Shown here: positions 26,121-34,917 of the stretch, piece by piece
How the letters are laid out: the number at the start of each line of letters is the position of its first letter
How positions within the stretch are numbered: the stretch's first letter is position 1
Notes under the pieces: model-generated
What the model saw: only the letters and a program-made list of their open reading frames with translations
Told to the model about the DNA's origin: nothing
The model's database searches: none
Made by a program: the position numbers and the translations under genes
From: SYFY01 sp031385325
GTDB lineage: Bacteria > Pseudomonadota > Gammaproteobacteria > Pseudomonadales > Azotimanducaceae
NCBI GenBank assembly: GCA_031385325.1
Contig: JANNBJ010000123.1
Coordinates: forward strand, 1 to 64,000
Length of the DNA stretch: 64,000 nt
Direction of reading: 5' to 3'

Positions 26121-27849
26121 CTCCAATATCCTCAACGATTGTTCTGATCAGTTCATCGCGCTCATGAACTCGTTTGAAAGTGTGATCGGCACCTTTGAAT
26201 GTTCGAATCTGCAGCATCTTGGACCTGGACAACAGCGACAGGCATCGGTTTCCCGCTGTTCTCAGGATCTCAAGCCCTGGGTCACGCTCTGCAAAATAAA
26301 ACCGCAGACGGGAACCCGAAGCCGCAATTCGGAGAAGATCTTGTGTGAGCAACGGCGGTTCACGCAACCCCAGATACTGAGCGAGTTCTCGAGAACGTTT
26401 CATGAGTCGACTGGTGATTGAACCGAGTAGATGCTGTATCAGGAGCAAGTAGTCGATGTCGCCTGTAAAAAGTCTCTTCCAGTGCTGCCAATCCCTCGAC
26501 GCTGATTGATACGCTTTTGCCTGTTGCAGGTTGCTGTACTCACTCGGAATCTCCAGTGACATGCCTTCACGCCACTGGAAAGTCAGGGGATTGATGAGTA
26601 TGAGTTCAATCGGAAATGAATCATCCGACTGTCTCGCCAAATCAAATGCGGCGTATGCTCCAGCGCAGAGTCCGGCCATCAAGATACGTGAATAACCTTG
26701 TTGGCGAGCCCAGGACAGAATGGATTGAAGGTCTCCGCTGGCGGAATCCGGATACGGCGTAATCGCTTCTGGCGTCGGATCCACACCGCCTGATTCGAAC
26801 TGCGTCTGCAGGTCGACACTGTCGCCGAGATTCGCAAGATCGTAACGAAGGCAGTCGATATGTTGTTCGGAGAGTGTTCTGGCGAGGTCAACGTACAGTC
26901 GATTGGGGCCGACATGGTGAGCAGAGCCGCCATTACTCATCAGCACGATACTCTTCGAATCAACCGCGTGAGTGAGAATCGCGAACAACGTGTTGATCCG
27001 CAGCACGCTTTCAGCGACGGCCGGCACTACGCCGGGGAGTTCGGTTGACAGCGCGGAACTCTCGTCAACCACCGGGTTTAAAACTTCGACATTCGGGTAC
27101 TTCGAGAATAACCACTGCACAGCAGAATCGATGAACTTCAGGGGAATACGGGTATTGTGTGGTTCACGGAATGCAGAGACAAATTCATCAGAAGTAGCAT
27201 TTTGCAGTGAGGCAGCACGTTGTCTGATCGAATTGGCGAGTGTCACATCTGCCGGTCGATCAACTTTTTCCACCAGCAAAACATGTCCTGTTCGTGATTG
27301 ATTGTCCTTGACCTGCAACCCTTCGATGGCTTGTTGGAGCGGGTCATCAAAAACCAATCCACCACTTTCGAGAACCGCCCGTCCAGATGCGGACGGATCG
27401 ATTTTTCCGAGGACCTTCAGTTCTCGTATGAAGGTCCGACCAGAGGAACAGGGATTCCACAGGATGATACCCTCCTCCGCCTGGGCACTTTCCAGCACAA
27501 GCAAGGCAGAAGCACGAACACCGACCAGCACGACACTTGCCAGACCACGTGTCTGCAACAAATAGCTACGGGCGCGCTCGATGTCTTCAAGCCAGGTCTC
27601 CACGCCGACCCTTGCGCCTTCGGTCGAATTTCCTGTGCCGCGTAAATCAGGTCGAATTACGAAGTAACCGGCTGCCGCCGCCGCACATGCGAGGGCGCGT
27701 AATGCGCGGTAACCATGGGTGTACTCATGTCCCAGAGACGGGACAATGATGACGCCCGTCGATCTCTGTTCGGTTGTCTTCCGAGGCATATGCAGATGCG
27801 CAAATGTCGCTCCACCTTCCCTGCCAATCCAGAAAGACTGCTGTGTCAT
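26098..27849 (-). CDS. Double alpha/beta-hydrolase fusion (XrtA-associated hydrolase type)
   Basis: A 583-aa cytoplasmic protein with two alpha/beta-hydrolase domains. Domain 1 (about 1-250) begins FAHLHMPRKT and has VIIVPSLGHEYTHGYRAL and FVIRPDLRGTGNS, but the nucleophile elbow is GVRAS (110-114), so the usual Ser is Arg and the site is probably inactive. Domain 2 (about 295-560) has MSNGGSAHHVGPNRLYVDLA, CLRYDLANLGDS and an elbow GLCAG (393-397) with Cys395 instead of Ser; a late ADHTF supplies a His. Two separate hydrolases of these kinds (GLR-type and GLC-type elbows) occur in XrtA exopolysaccharide loci; here they are fused. Coupled to the GH2 gene by ATGA. Confidence 0.82.
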   Translation of the reverse strand: MTQQSFWIGREGGATFAHLHMPRKTTEQRSTGVIIVPSLGHEYTHGYRALRALACAAAAAGYFVIRPDLRGTGNSTEGARVGVETWLEDIERARSYLLQTRGLASVVLVGVRASALLVLESAQAEEGIILWNPCSSGRTFIRELKVLGKIDPSASGRAVLESGGLVFDDPLQQAIEGLQVKDNQSRTGHVLLVEKVDRPADVTLANSIRQRAASLQNATSDEFVSAFREPHNTRIPLKFIDSAVQWLFSKYPNVEVLNPVVDESSALSTELPGVVPAVAESVLRINTLFAILTHAVDSKSIVLMSNGGSAHHVGPNRLYVDLARTLSEQHIDCLRYDLANLGDSVDLQTQFESGGVDPTPEAITPYPDSASGDLQSILSWARQQGYSRILMAGLCAGAYAAFDLARQSDDSFPIELILINPLTFQWREGMSLEIPSEYSNLQQAKAYQSASRDWQHWKRLFTGDIDYLLLIQHLLGSITSRLMKRSRELAQYLGLREPPLLTQDLLRIAASGSRLRFYFAERDPGLEILRTAGNRCLSLLSRSKMLQIRTFKGADHTFKRVHERDELIRTIVEDIGDERAGTT

Positions 27850-30287
27850 TTTCTGCCGAGCTCAGGGACACGAAGTTCACGACGGTTATTCGCAGGCTTG
27901 AGGCGAAGACTGGGTACGCCTGTATAGCCGCGGTCCATGAGAACTTCGATTTGACGAGAAACACCGGGGATGATGTGAACGTAGTTATCTATGCACTCAA
28001 ACCCCGCTGATTCGAGACGCGTCCACTCAAGCAATCTGTCTGATTCCAGTTGCAGGCGGACCGCGCCTGAGTGATCAACCAGGCAAGCAGTTAACTGAAT
28101 GTCCGCTGACGTCTCGATCCCGGCAGATCCTACCGTTGCGACATGTTGGACGGAGGTTCCGTTGGACAATAACAGATCAGCGGCCACGGCTCTGAACGCT
28201 GGTGGACCAAATCGATAGGACCAGGTGGTGTCTTGAAACCGATCAAAACAACCATCAACCGAGAGAGTCTGTGCGGATCGAGGCGGCAGTACGATGTTGC
28301 GTACAACCTTTCCGCCGGCACGGCCGTCCAAAAGCACCAGCGTTATCGTCAGAACTCCGGACAGCTCGATGCATCTTTCATTGATGAGGTGAACATTGTG
28401 ACCATCAAAAATTTCGTCAGTAACAAGAACCTGTACGGGGTGAAGTACACTTCGAACCAGGTGATACGCGGGTTTCGGACGCCCGAGTGCATCAATAAGC
28501 CCCCAACCCGCGCCAGGCCTGACGTCGTGCATCATCCAGATCAGAGCGCCTTGACACAGTGACCGTGTGGCACGCCACCGAGCAAATACTGCAGCCATGG
28601 CAACGCCGCTGGCGAGCCGGGATAGCTCGAAATACCTTGGCAAATCGTGCATTCGAAGGTCAAGTGCATTCACCGAGAACAGTTGTTCTGTGTAGTGATC
28701 ACGAATGTCGTCGAAGTCCCAGCCAACACCGTCGTCTCTCGGAGTACCTGACTTCCAACTTGCGCCAGTGGGCGAAGGTAGTGAAGATCCGAACAGCTCA
28801 TTCATGGACGAGGGGTCGGGCAGGTTGGCAAAGCCCAGACATTCACTGGCGAAACGAACCTGTTCGACACTTCGATCGTCAACCGATCGGCGATACGCAC
28901 CTACCCCAAAGAAGCTGCTGATTCCTGCGGACAGATGAGTAGGCAACGTTCCGAAACCAGGCGCTGAGGGAATGTACGTCTGACTGGGAAAGAGCTCGGC
29001 GCTCCACGCCTGGATAGTGGTTGTGAAGAGCCGCTGCGTTCGTTTTTCGTCGTGCAAACCCAACAGCGTTGCCTGTTGTTCGGCGTCACTGTTCCCACAA
29101 ATTACCGCGAGACTGGCTCGCCACGCCAGTCGACTCGACTGCCACTCAAGCTCACGATACACGCCATCGGTAAAGCCATCAGAATCAGGATAGGCCATAT
29201 TCGCGAACGGCAAGTCCTGCCAGACCAGAATGCCCAGCCGATCGCACAAGTCGTAGAACACGTCGCTCTCATAACAGGAAGTGCCGACAACACGGAGCAT
29301 GTTGAATCCTGCTTCGCGTACCTGAAGCAAGCGTTCTTCCAGATCAAACTCCGTTTCAACTTCCGCTGCCTGTAGCGCAACCCAACAAGCACCTCGACAG
29401 AAAAAAGGCACTGTGTTAACGGAAAACTGACCCGTATCCTGATCGAAAGACACCGACTTGAATCCCACTCTGCGCTCAAGAGTCACGTTCGGATCCAGCG
29501 TTATCGTGATGTCGTGTAGAACAGGTTCACCATGGGTATGCGGTAACCACCGATCAAGATCGCTGCAATCCAGCTGAAGCTCGGCGCTGCGTTGTCCATC
29601 GTCATCGAGGGAAACAGGAGCGGTGTTTTTTCGACCGCCGATTGTGACCGTCAGCTCGTCCACACATGCGGTTGTTTTCACGTGCACGCGAAGTTGCGCC
29701 CGCTCGTTATCGACCAACGTTGTCATCGTGACTTTTGTGGTCTCCTCGATCGGCTCAACCGTCACCGGACCCCGAATCCCTACCAATGGCGTACTGTTGA
29801 ACCAACCGGTGATACGACCGGCCAGAGACACTCGGTGACTACGCAGATGCTGAATGGTCACCAGGTTGGTGCGCCAACGCGTGCGGCCGTGCGACTGCAT
29901 CAGATGCGTGGTCAAGGAGGGAAAGTGAAAGGCGATCTGATGCGGCGATCCGCGTCCCTCGACCGGAATCTGCCATGGACGGAAAGCATTATCGAAAACT
30001 GCAGCTTGGGCTCCATCCAGCCAGACATTGGCATGTCCGAACACGGAGGGAAAGGTCATGATCGACAATACTGGAGATCGAAATTGCGCTAACAACCACC
30101 AATCAGACTGGTCGGGTTGCGCACCCCTGACAAGAGAACCAACCGTCAGCAGATCAGTCGATCCACACCAGACTTGAGTTGATTCATTCAGCTCTGAAGG
30201 ACTTGTGACAATTCCGACATCACAACGCCAGAGTCTCCACGTCATATCGGCATTGCCATCGAACGACGTAGTACGCTCGCACGGCAT
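27846..30287 (-). CDS. GH2/beta-mannosidase-like protein with altered acid/base residue
   Basis: An 813-aa protein with glycoside hydrolase family 2 architecture: N-terminal jelly-roll (about 45-160; WWLLAQFRS, HANVWLDGAQAAVFDNAFRP), an Ig-like domain, and a TIM barrel from about 280 (VNTVPFFCRGACWV, EAGFNMLRVVGTSCYESDVF, LCDRLGILVWQDLPFANMAYP). The nucleophile candidate is Glu482 in FASECLGFANLP. At the acid/base position, where beta-mannosidases have GNNE, it reads CGNSDAEQQ, with Asp401 for Glu. No signal peptide is seen, so it is cytoplasmic. It may act as a glycosidase, a transglycosidase or a sugar-binding partner of the carrier-protein enzymes. The ATG overlaps the DUF1839 stop as TGATG. 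Confidence 0.82.
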   Translation of the reverse strand: MPCERTTSFDGNADMTWRLWRCDVGIVTSPSELNESTQVWCGSTDLLTVGSLVRGAQPDQSDWWLLAQFRSPVLSIMTFPSVFGHANVWLDGAQAAVFDNAFRPWQIPVEGRGSPHQIAFHFPSLTTHLMQSHGRTRWRTNLVTIQHLRSHRVSLAGRITGWFNSTPLVGIRGPVTVEPIEETTKVTMTTLVDNERAQLRVHVKTTACVDELTVTIGGRKNTAPVSLDDDGQRSAELQLDCSDLDRWLPHTHGEPVLHDITITLDPNVTLERRVGFKSVSFDQDTGQFSVNTVPFFCRGACWVALQAAEVETEFDLEERLLQVREAGFNMLRVVGTSCYESDVFYDLCDRLGILVWQDLPFANMAYPDSDGFTDGVYRELEWQSSRLAWRASLAVICGNSDAEQQATLLGLHDEKRTQRLFTTTIQAWSAELFPSQTYIPSAPGFGTLPTHLSAGISSFFGVGAYRRSVDDRSVEQVRFASECLGFANLPDPSSMNELFGSSLPSPTGASWKSGTPRDDGVGWDFDDIRDHYTEQLFSVNALDLRMHDLPRYFELSRLASGVAMAAVFARWRATRSLCQGALIWMMHDVRPGAGWGLIDALGRPKPAYHLVRSVLHPVQVLVTDEIFDGHNVHLINERCIELSGVLTITLVLLDGRAGGKVVRNIVLPPRSAQTLSVDGCFDRFQDTTWSYRFGPPAFRAVAADLLLSNGTSVQHVATVGSAGIETSADIQLTACLVDHSGAVRLQLESDRLLEWTRLESAGFECIDNYVHIIPGVSRQIEVLMDRGYTGVPSLRLKPANNRRELRVPELGRK

Positions 30288-31255
30288 CAGACAGCACCGG
30301 AACGTAACGCGTCAATTCCAGCCTTCCAGGCGCTGCTCATCTGGTCGAGCGGCGACAGGTCCAGTGTTTTGTTTCGTGCAATTGCGCGTGCCAATTGGAA
30401 TTGCAATGACCGGGCCTGCTGGGCAATCTGCAAAAATCGTGTCGCCGCGTCACCAGCCACCCAGGAACCCCGTGCCACTAGCCAATCAACGTGACTAGCC
30501 AGTAACTCAAAACAGGCACCCAGCTGTCGAAGCGTTGCGAAGGCATAACGATGAAAATAATCCATATCGTGGTTTTCACGCATCACCTGCAGCTCGGATT
30601 CCAGGCTGGCTGCATAGATGGAGATTGGATTGTCGGAAGGCACTCGCGCCAGTTCTCGACGCAACAGTGTTGCTGCTGCCGATGCCAAAGAATCAGTTCG
30701 CTCAGGATGCGACCAGGCAACACGTTCGACGAAGGGAGGTAACCAGGAATGGCCACGTTTCGAACCCGGCAACCAAAGACACTGGTAGTCGCTGCCTGCA
30801 AGTTCATAACAACCTCGCCCATGCAGATACTGCATGTCCTGCGTTGCTGGCGCCATCGCAAGCACAGCTATGGTGGTCTTGACGTGTTGTTGCTGGTAGG
30901 ACGAGCCACGTGTGTCGGGCAGGTAGAACGAGTCCGCTTCGATCAGGACGGGGTTTCCCTGTTTGAGCTGTTCAACGACGTGAAGATCCAGTTCTTTCCA
31001 GGGATTCAGCTCCTGAATGTCTGCACCAAACAGAAAACGCAGATCTTCGTCGTTGAACTTGCAGAATGTCCACTGATCACCTTCCCAACGGGTTGAAGCG
31101 GTAACACTCAGTGCAGCCAAGGGCTCGTGACCAAAGGCATGCAACAATTCAATAACTACATCGAGATAGCAGTTCGTTTCATCCCACACTCGGCTGCTGC
31201 CATGGATAGGGTGGGACTGGTGAGAGTAACTTTGAGGCAAAGCAGAAACAGACAT
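30287..31255 (-). CDS. DUF1839 family protein
   Basis: A 322-aa protein read from ATG 31255, just after the oxidase stop. The family signature is plain: WDETNCYLDVVIELLHAFGH (Cys29), EGDQWTFCKFNDEDLRFLFG, DIQELNPWKEL, GNPVLIEADSFYLPDTRG and YQQQHVKTTIAV (His124). The order Cys, then Asp-rich strand, then HVKT is like papain-fold/C39-like enzymes, and a thiol-dependent acyl or aminoacyl transfer (as in BtrH of butirosin synthesis) is an attractive guess. The C-terminal half is helical (HRYAFATLRQLGACFELLAS). Function is not established for the family. Its position between the carrier-protein oxidase and the GH2-like protein suggests it takes the group off the carrier. Confidence 0.85.
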   Translation of the reverse strand: MSVSALPQSYSHQSHPIHGSSRVWDETNCYLDVVIELLHAFGHEPLAALSVTASTRWEGDQWTFCKFNDEDLRFLFGADIQELNPWKELDLHVVEQLKQGNPVLIEADSFYLPDTRGSSYQQQHVKTTIAVLAMAPATQDMQYLHGRGCYELAGSDYQCLWLPGSKRGHSWLPPFVERVAWSHPERTDSLASAAATLLRRELARVPSDNPISIYAASLESELQVMRENHDMDYFHRYAFATLRQLGACFELLASHVDWLVARGSWVAGDAATRFLQIAQQARSLQFQLARAIARNKTLDLSPLDQMSSAWKAGIDALRSGAV

Positions 31256-31256
31256 G

Positions 31257-32432
31257 TCATCGCTGCGCAAGCTGCATGGCCGCGTTGTGAGAACGAATTC
31301 GATCGTTGTTGACCATCAGCATGGCACCGTACGCATCCCGTAAATGACGGCCAAGCGCGGACTCGTGATCATTACGATAGCCATTTACGCCCGTGATCAT
31401 CAGCGCCTTGCCGACGATGTCGACCACGGCCTCTGAACACACCAGCTTGATGTTGTTCATCGCAATGCCGAAAGAAAACGCAGTTGTCTTCTGCCAGGAC
31501 TTTGTAGTGACGATGTTCTGATAACGAATAATGGCATCGTGCAAAGTGCTTCGCATCTTGAACAACGCCTCATCGAGTTCTGCCAGACGAAGTTGTGTCG
31601 TGGGTGGAACCTCCGCCTTCCTGGCAGAAGCCCGGACAGCACGGCGCGCGATACTGGCTGCATCCTGAGCTAACCCCAACCACAGCGAACCCCAGAGCAA
31701 ATGAGCTACTGGCTGCATGGTCTGAGACAGAATCTGAGAAAACGGCACTGGCTGGATGTGCTCCCTGGGAACATCCGCAATCAGATGGAAGCCAAGACTA
31801 CAGGTGCCGCGGAACCCCAGGCTGTCCCAGGTTGAGATAGGATCAAGTGACACGTCCTTCTTCTCGACCAGGACATGAACCTGGTCGTTACCCGTAGCTT
31901 CCGGATGACTGCGGGCAGTGACCATGATCGCGTCAGCCTGACTGCCGTACGAAATCACGGGAGCCATCTTGTCTATTCGAACTCGACGCCCATCTGCACT
32001 CACTTCCGCCGCACAAACACTCGTCCCCAAATCTCCACCGGTGCCAATTTCCGTCGTCGCAGAAGCCAGCAACAACTGGCGATCCGTGATTTTCCGCAAC
32101 AAGTCGGCTTCATAAGAGCTGTTACCTGCGTGATGTACAAGGCAGGCAACCTGGATCTGATGCATCGCAAAAATCATTGCCGAAGACGCGCAGTAGGCAC
32201 CCAGCTTTTCGGTGATTGCACACAGGGACTGAAAGTCCACTCCCATTCCGCCGTGCGAAGCAGATATATAGGCACTCAGCAGCCTGTGCTGTCGCATGGC
32301 CGAAATCGCCTCTTCCGGGAACCGAGCCTTGGCATCCACGTCTGCTGCATGGACACCCAGCACATCATTGCCAATTCGTTCAACAATTGAGTCAATGGCG
32401 GGCGCGGTCGTGACAATCCTGGGTTGCGTCAT
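31257..32432 (-). CDS. Acyl-CoA dehydrogenase-like flavoenzyme of the carrier-protein operon
   Basis: A 391-aa flavoprotein of acyl-CoA dehydrogenase fold. Visible are GGMGVDFQSLCAITEKLGAY (N-terminal helical domain), LLASATTEIGTGGDLG (FAD and substrate strand), DSLGFRGTCSLGFHL (SLGxRGT-type middle domain) and the C-terminal ITGVNGYRNDHESALGRHLRDA segment, with RDA ahead of the last helices. Members of this group next to a free carrier protein and an A domain oxidise aminoacyl thioesters, as PltE/RedW do to prolyl carriers. No CoA need be involved. Gap to the carrier gene upstream is 79 bases. Substrate is unknown. Confidence 0.85.
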   Translation of the reverse strand: MTQPRIVTTAPAIDSIVERIGNDVLGVHAADVDAKARFPEEAISAMRQHRLLSAYISASHGGMGVDFQSLCAITEKLGAYCASSAMIFAMHQIQVACLVHHAGNSSYEADLLRKITDRQLLLASATTEIGTGGDLGTSVCAAEVSADGRRVRIDKMAPVISYGSQADAIMVTARSHPEATGNDQVHVLVEKKDVSLDPISTWDSLGFRGTCSLGFHLIADVPREHIQPVPFSQILSQTMQPVAHLLWGSLWLGLAQDAASIARRAVRASARKAEVPPTTQLRLAELDEALFKMRSTLHDAIIRYQNIVTTKSWQKTTAFSFGIAMNNIKLVCSEAVVDIVGKALMITGVNGYRNDHESALGRHLRDAYGAMLMVNNDRIRSHNAAMQLAQR

Positions 32433-32511
32433 GGAACGTGCTTCTCTATCCGCTGATCCTCAAATCTTTGTTTGGGTCCAGATGCGAGTGTAGACAACAA
32501 TGTCGTGATCA

Positions 32512-32766
32512 TCAGGCCGTGATCACTCTGACGGCTTCTGCAATGGCCTGTATGCTCTGAAACGTCTCTCTCGCCAGCATTTCCTCCGGGAATTCGCAAT
32601 CGAAAAAATCTTCGACGGCCAGCATCAGGTTGACCGTATTGAGCGAGGTCAAACCTGCATCGTAGAGATCGTCGGTGTCATTCAGAGAATTCACTTCGAC
32701 GGCGAGTTGGCCGCATTCTGCAAGCGTCTGCCTGATGCACTCCACCAAGTCGGCTCTGTTCTGCAT
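32512..32766 (-). CDS. Stand-alone acyl/aminoacyl carrier protein
   Basis: An 84-aa carrier protein. ATG 32766 is chosen because GGAG lies 6 bases upstream. The phosphopantetheine site is DAGLTSLNTVNLMLAVEDFF with Ser41, where ordinary fatty-acid ACP has DSL, so this is a specialised carrier. The remaining helices read FPEEMLARETFQSIQAIAEA. It is separate from any fab or polyketide gene and heads the six-gene operon with oxidase, DUF1839, GH2, hydrolase and A-domain enzyme. A phosphopantetheinyl transferase must act on it but is not in the window. Confidence 0.9.
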   Translation of the reverse strand: MQNRADLVECIRQTLAECGQLAVEVNSLNDTDDLYDAGLTSLNTVNLMLAVEDFFDCEFPEEMLARETFQSIQAIAEAVRVITA

Positions 32767-32888
32767 GACGAACTCCAAATCCTTGTACGGTGCCGTGGTC
32801 GGTAACCGGCCTCGTAGAAATACTATCGTTGACCCGGGTTGTTGAATGCGATGACGGTCTCAGAGGGGCGGACTACAACTGCGAATCC

Positions 32889-33878
32889 TCAGAATGTCTG
32901 AGCGAAATCACGTAATACCGTGGGTTCAAGTGTAGCTGCATGACTGGTCAGAAACCGGTTCAGCGCGTCAAGGCTGTTTCGAGTCAAGGACTTCGGATGG
33001 CCCATGACGTTGAATATTGTGTGACGCCGTTCTCGGGTTTTCCGGAAACTGTGTTCAAGCAAATTGGCGCGTGCGCCATCGATTGAAGCGACAGTGTCTT
33101 CCGCGCTGAACAATTTACGAAGGTAGTATTCCTTCGAATTATTCAGCGCTTGACCATCACCCAACGGCCTGTCGCCAGCCTGTTTGAACAGCTTTCTCCA
33201 CAACGCTTCCCAGTAGAACAACGGCGACACACGATAAGCCGATATCGGAATCTCCAGAAAACGGCCTGAACTTTCTACGTTTAGTGGATCGCCATCGAAC
33301 GTCCAGCGATCAAGATCCGGCGCAGCGGAAAAATCGAATTCTCGACCCGGGTTAACACTTTTGCCGCGAGTGTAAACCGTCGAGTCAATGTGTATGCCGG
33401 CACCCTTCAATGGACCTGCGAGCGACTCGAACGGCTGCAGACACCATCCACCAGCACGGAACGCTGACGGCCGAATGCCAGTTATCGAACCGAGTAAGCC
33501 AGCGTAACGTTCGAGTATTTCTGTTATCGCCGGACACGAAAAACTCTGTAGTCGATAACGCGTGGTATCGATATCCCACTTGCCGTTCGACCAGTGAGAG
33601 TCTTCCCAGTGTGGATGGACGTGAAGTTGTATGTCATGGCCCCGGCTCACCAACTGCTGGAGTTGGGTCGCTATCCTCTCCAGTTGGAACTTGTGCAGTT
33701 TTTCCGGGCTGTGGGACAACCGGTCCAGGTAACCTGCGTCAACGAACAGTGTGACGAGGAACCCATGTCGCTCGAGCTCATCTGTGAGCACTCGTGTCGG
33801 ATAAATCAGGCACCCATCTGGAGAACCTGTGTTCGATCCAAAGAACAGTTCGTAGTCGAGCGTCAGAAGAAACTTCAC
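32889..33878 (-). CDS. NodB-fold polysaccharide deacetylase-like protein (LTLDYE type)
   Basis: About 329 aa from GTG 33878, one base past the upstream deacetylase stop; the frame is open to 33902. The metal-site motif is LLTLDYELFFG near the N terminus, followed by LVTLFVDAGYLDRL, the His motif GHDIQLHVHPHWEDSHW and AFRAGGWCLQPF, all in the order of NodB-fold (CE4-like) deacetylases. The C-terminal part (FNVMGHPKSLTRNSLDALN) holds another conserved GHPK. No signal peptide, so it acts in the cytoplasm, perhaps on a lipid-linked or nucleotide sugar. It follows a canonical CE4 enzyme in the same operon. Confidence 0.8.
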   Translation of the reverse strand: MKFLLTLDYELFFGSNTGSPDGCLIYPTRVLTDELERHGFLVTLFVDAGYLDRLSHSPEKLHKFQLERIATQLQQLVSRGHDIQLHVHPHWEDSHWSNGKWDIDTTRYRLQSFSCPAITEILERYAGLLGSITGIRPSAFRAGGWCLQPFESLAGPLKGAGIHIDSTVYTRGKSVNPGREFDFSAAPDLDRWTFDGDPLNVESSGRFLEIPISAYRVSPLFYWEALWRKLFKQAGDRPLGDGQALNNSKEYYLRKLFSAEDTVASIDGARANLLEHSFRKTRERRHTIFNVMGHPKSLTRNSLDALNRFLTSHAATLEPTVLRDFAQTF

Positions 33879-33879
33879 T

Positions 33880-34917
33880 TCAGTACTCGAGCACCGCGGC
33901 AAGTCGCTGCTTGTAACTCAGGAGTCCGCAAGAAAGCGCCTCGACATGTGCGGCGTTGAACCGCAGAGGCAAGAAGACGCGTCGAATGGTCAGCAGGTCA
34001 CAACCTACCGCATTCAGCCCGGGTTCCACGGAAAAAGCCGCGTCGTACCCGGCGGCAGCAACCGCTTTGCGGGAGCCATCATCCCAATCACCGTTCGGAT
34101 AGCAGAACATCCTGCACGGCTGTCCGGTCATGGCTTCCAGCTCAAGCTTTGATTGGGTCAGTTGATACGCGCGGGCGTCGTGATCGAGCTTGTCGATTCG
34201 CATGTGGTCAATGGTGTGACTGCCAACATCAATGGCGCCGCGCGCGACAGCGCCCCTCAGTTCCTCGTTGGAAATGGTCGCCGAGACCGGGTCACTGGCC
34301 TGGAAGCTGCCCAGGGACTTTCCCGAGTCAGCTTCCAGTGCATCGCATGTTTCGCCAAAAAAGTCGTGGAAACGTTGATCATGCCAACCCTGTCGTTTTG
34401 CATAACGCCGAAGCGACTGGTACTCGCTGTGCATACCACATCGATCCCCGGGTTCGAAGGTGAACGTTCGACCATCAACTTCCAGTTTCCAGAGACGATC
34501 GATCTGCTGAATCGCATAGTCAAATCGGTCAAACCAGAACGTTCGAGCGTTGCTTAGATAGCCGGTAGTGACGAATAACAACGGGCGAATGTTACGTGCT
34601 TCAAGAACCGGCAAGGCAAGATCAAGATTGTTTCTATAACCATCATCGAAGGTCAACAGTACCGGATTGTCGATGCGCAGGTCGCCGCGCAGGTGAGCTA
34701 TGGCGCCGGCTGCGTCCACCCAATTGTGGTACCTGGAAATCGCATCTATCTGCGCTGTAAACGTCGGTACATCCACTTGTTGTCGCAAAGGGTCCCAAAG
34801 CAAGTCCCCACGAACGGGCGCAACCCCGTGAACAGTCAGCACGGTCAGCGATGAACGTCGCGCCTGGCGGATGAAGCTGAAGAGACCCAGCTGACGCATC
34901 ACATCAAGCGTGGTCAT
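33880..34917 (-). CDS. Polysaccharide deacetylase (CE4)
   Basis: A 345-aa NodB-homology deacetylase. Motif 1 is LLTFDDGYRNNLDLALPVLE, motif 2 is SHTIDHMRIDKL (HxxxH metal site) and motif 3 is FCYPNGDWDDGSRKAV. All metal and catalytic positions are present, so it should remove N- or O-acetyl groups from a sugar. The Trp/aromatic segment around TGYLSNARTFWFDRFDYAI is typical of bacterial exopolysaccharide members. The start (ATG 34917) overlaps the asparagine synthase stop by ATGA. No clear signal peptide. Confidence 0.9.
   Translation of the reverse strand: MTTLDVMRQLGLFSFIRQARRSSLTVLTVHGVAPVRGDLLWDPLRQQVDVPTFTAQIDAISRYHNWVDAAGAIAHLRGDLRIDNPVLLTFDDGYRNNLDLALPVLEARNIRPLLFVTTGYLSNARTFWFDRFDYAIQQIDRLWKLEVDGRTFTFEPGDRCGMHSEYQSLRRYAKRQGWHDQRFHDFFGETCDALEADSGKSLGSFQASDPVSATISNEELRGAVARGAIDVGSHTIDHMRIDKLDHDARAYQLTQSKLELEAMTGQPCRMFCYPNGDWDDGSRKAVAAAGYDAAFSVEPGLNAVGCDLLTIRRVFLPLRFNAAHVEALSCGLLSYKQRLAAVLEY

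Noticed and set aside
24552..32766. Reading the carrier-protein operon as an antibiotic (pyrrole) cluster
   Set aside because: No halogenase, polyketide or NRPS assembly line lies in it, and the surroundings are polysaccharide genes; the pocket does not look prolyl.
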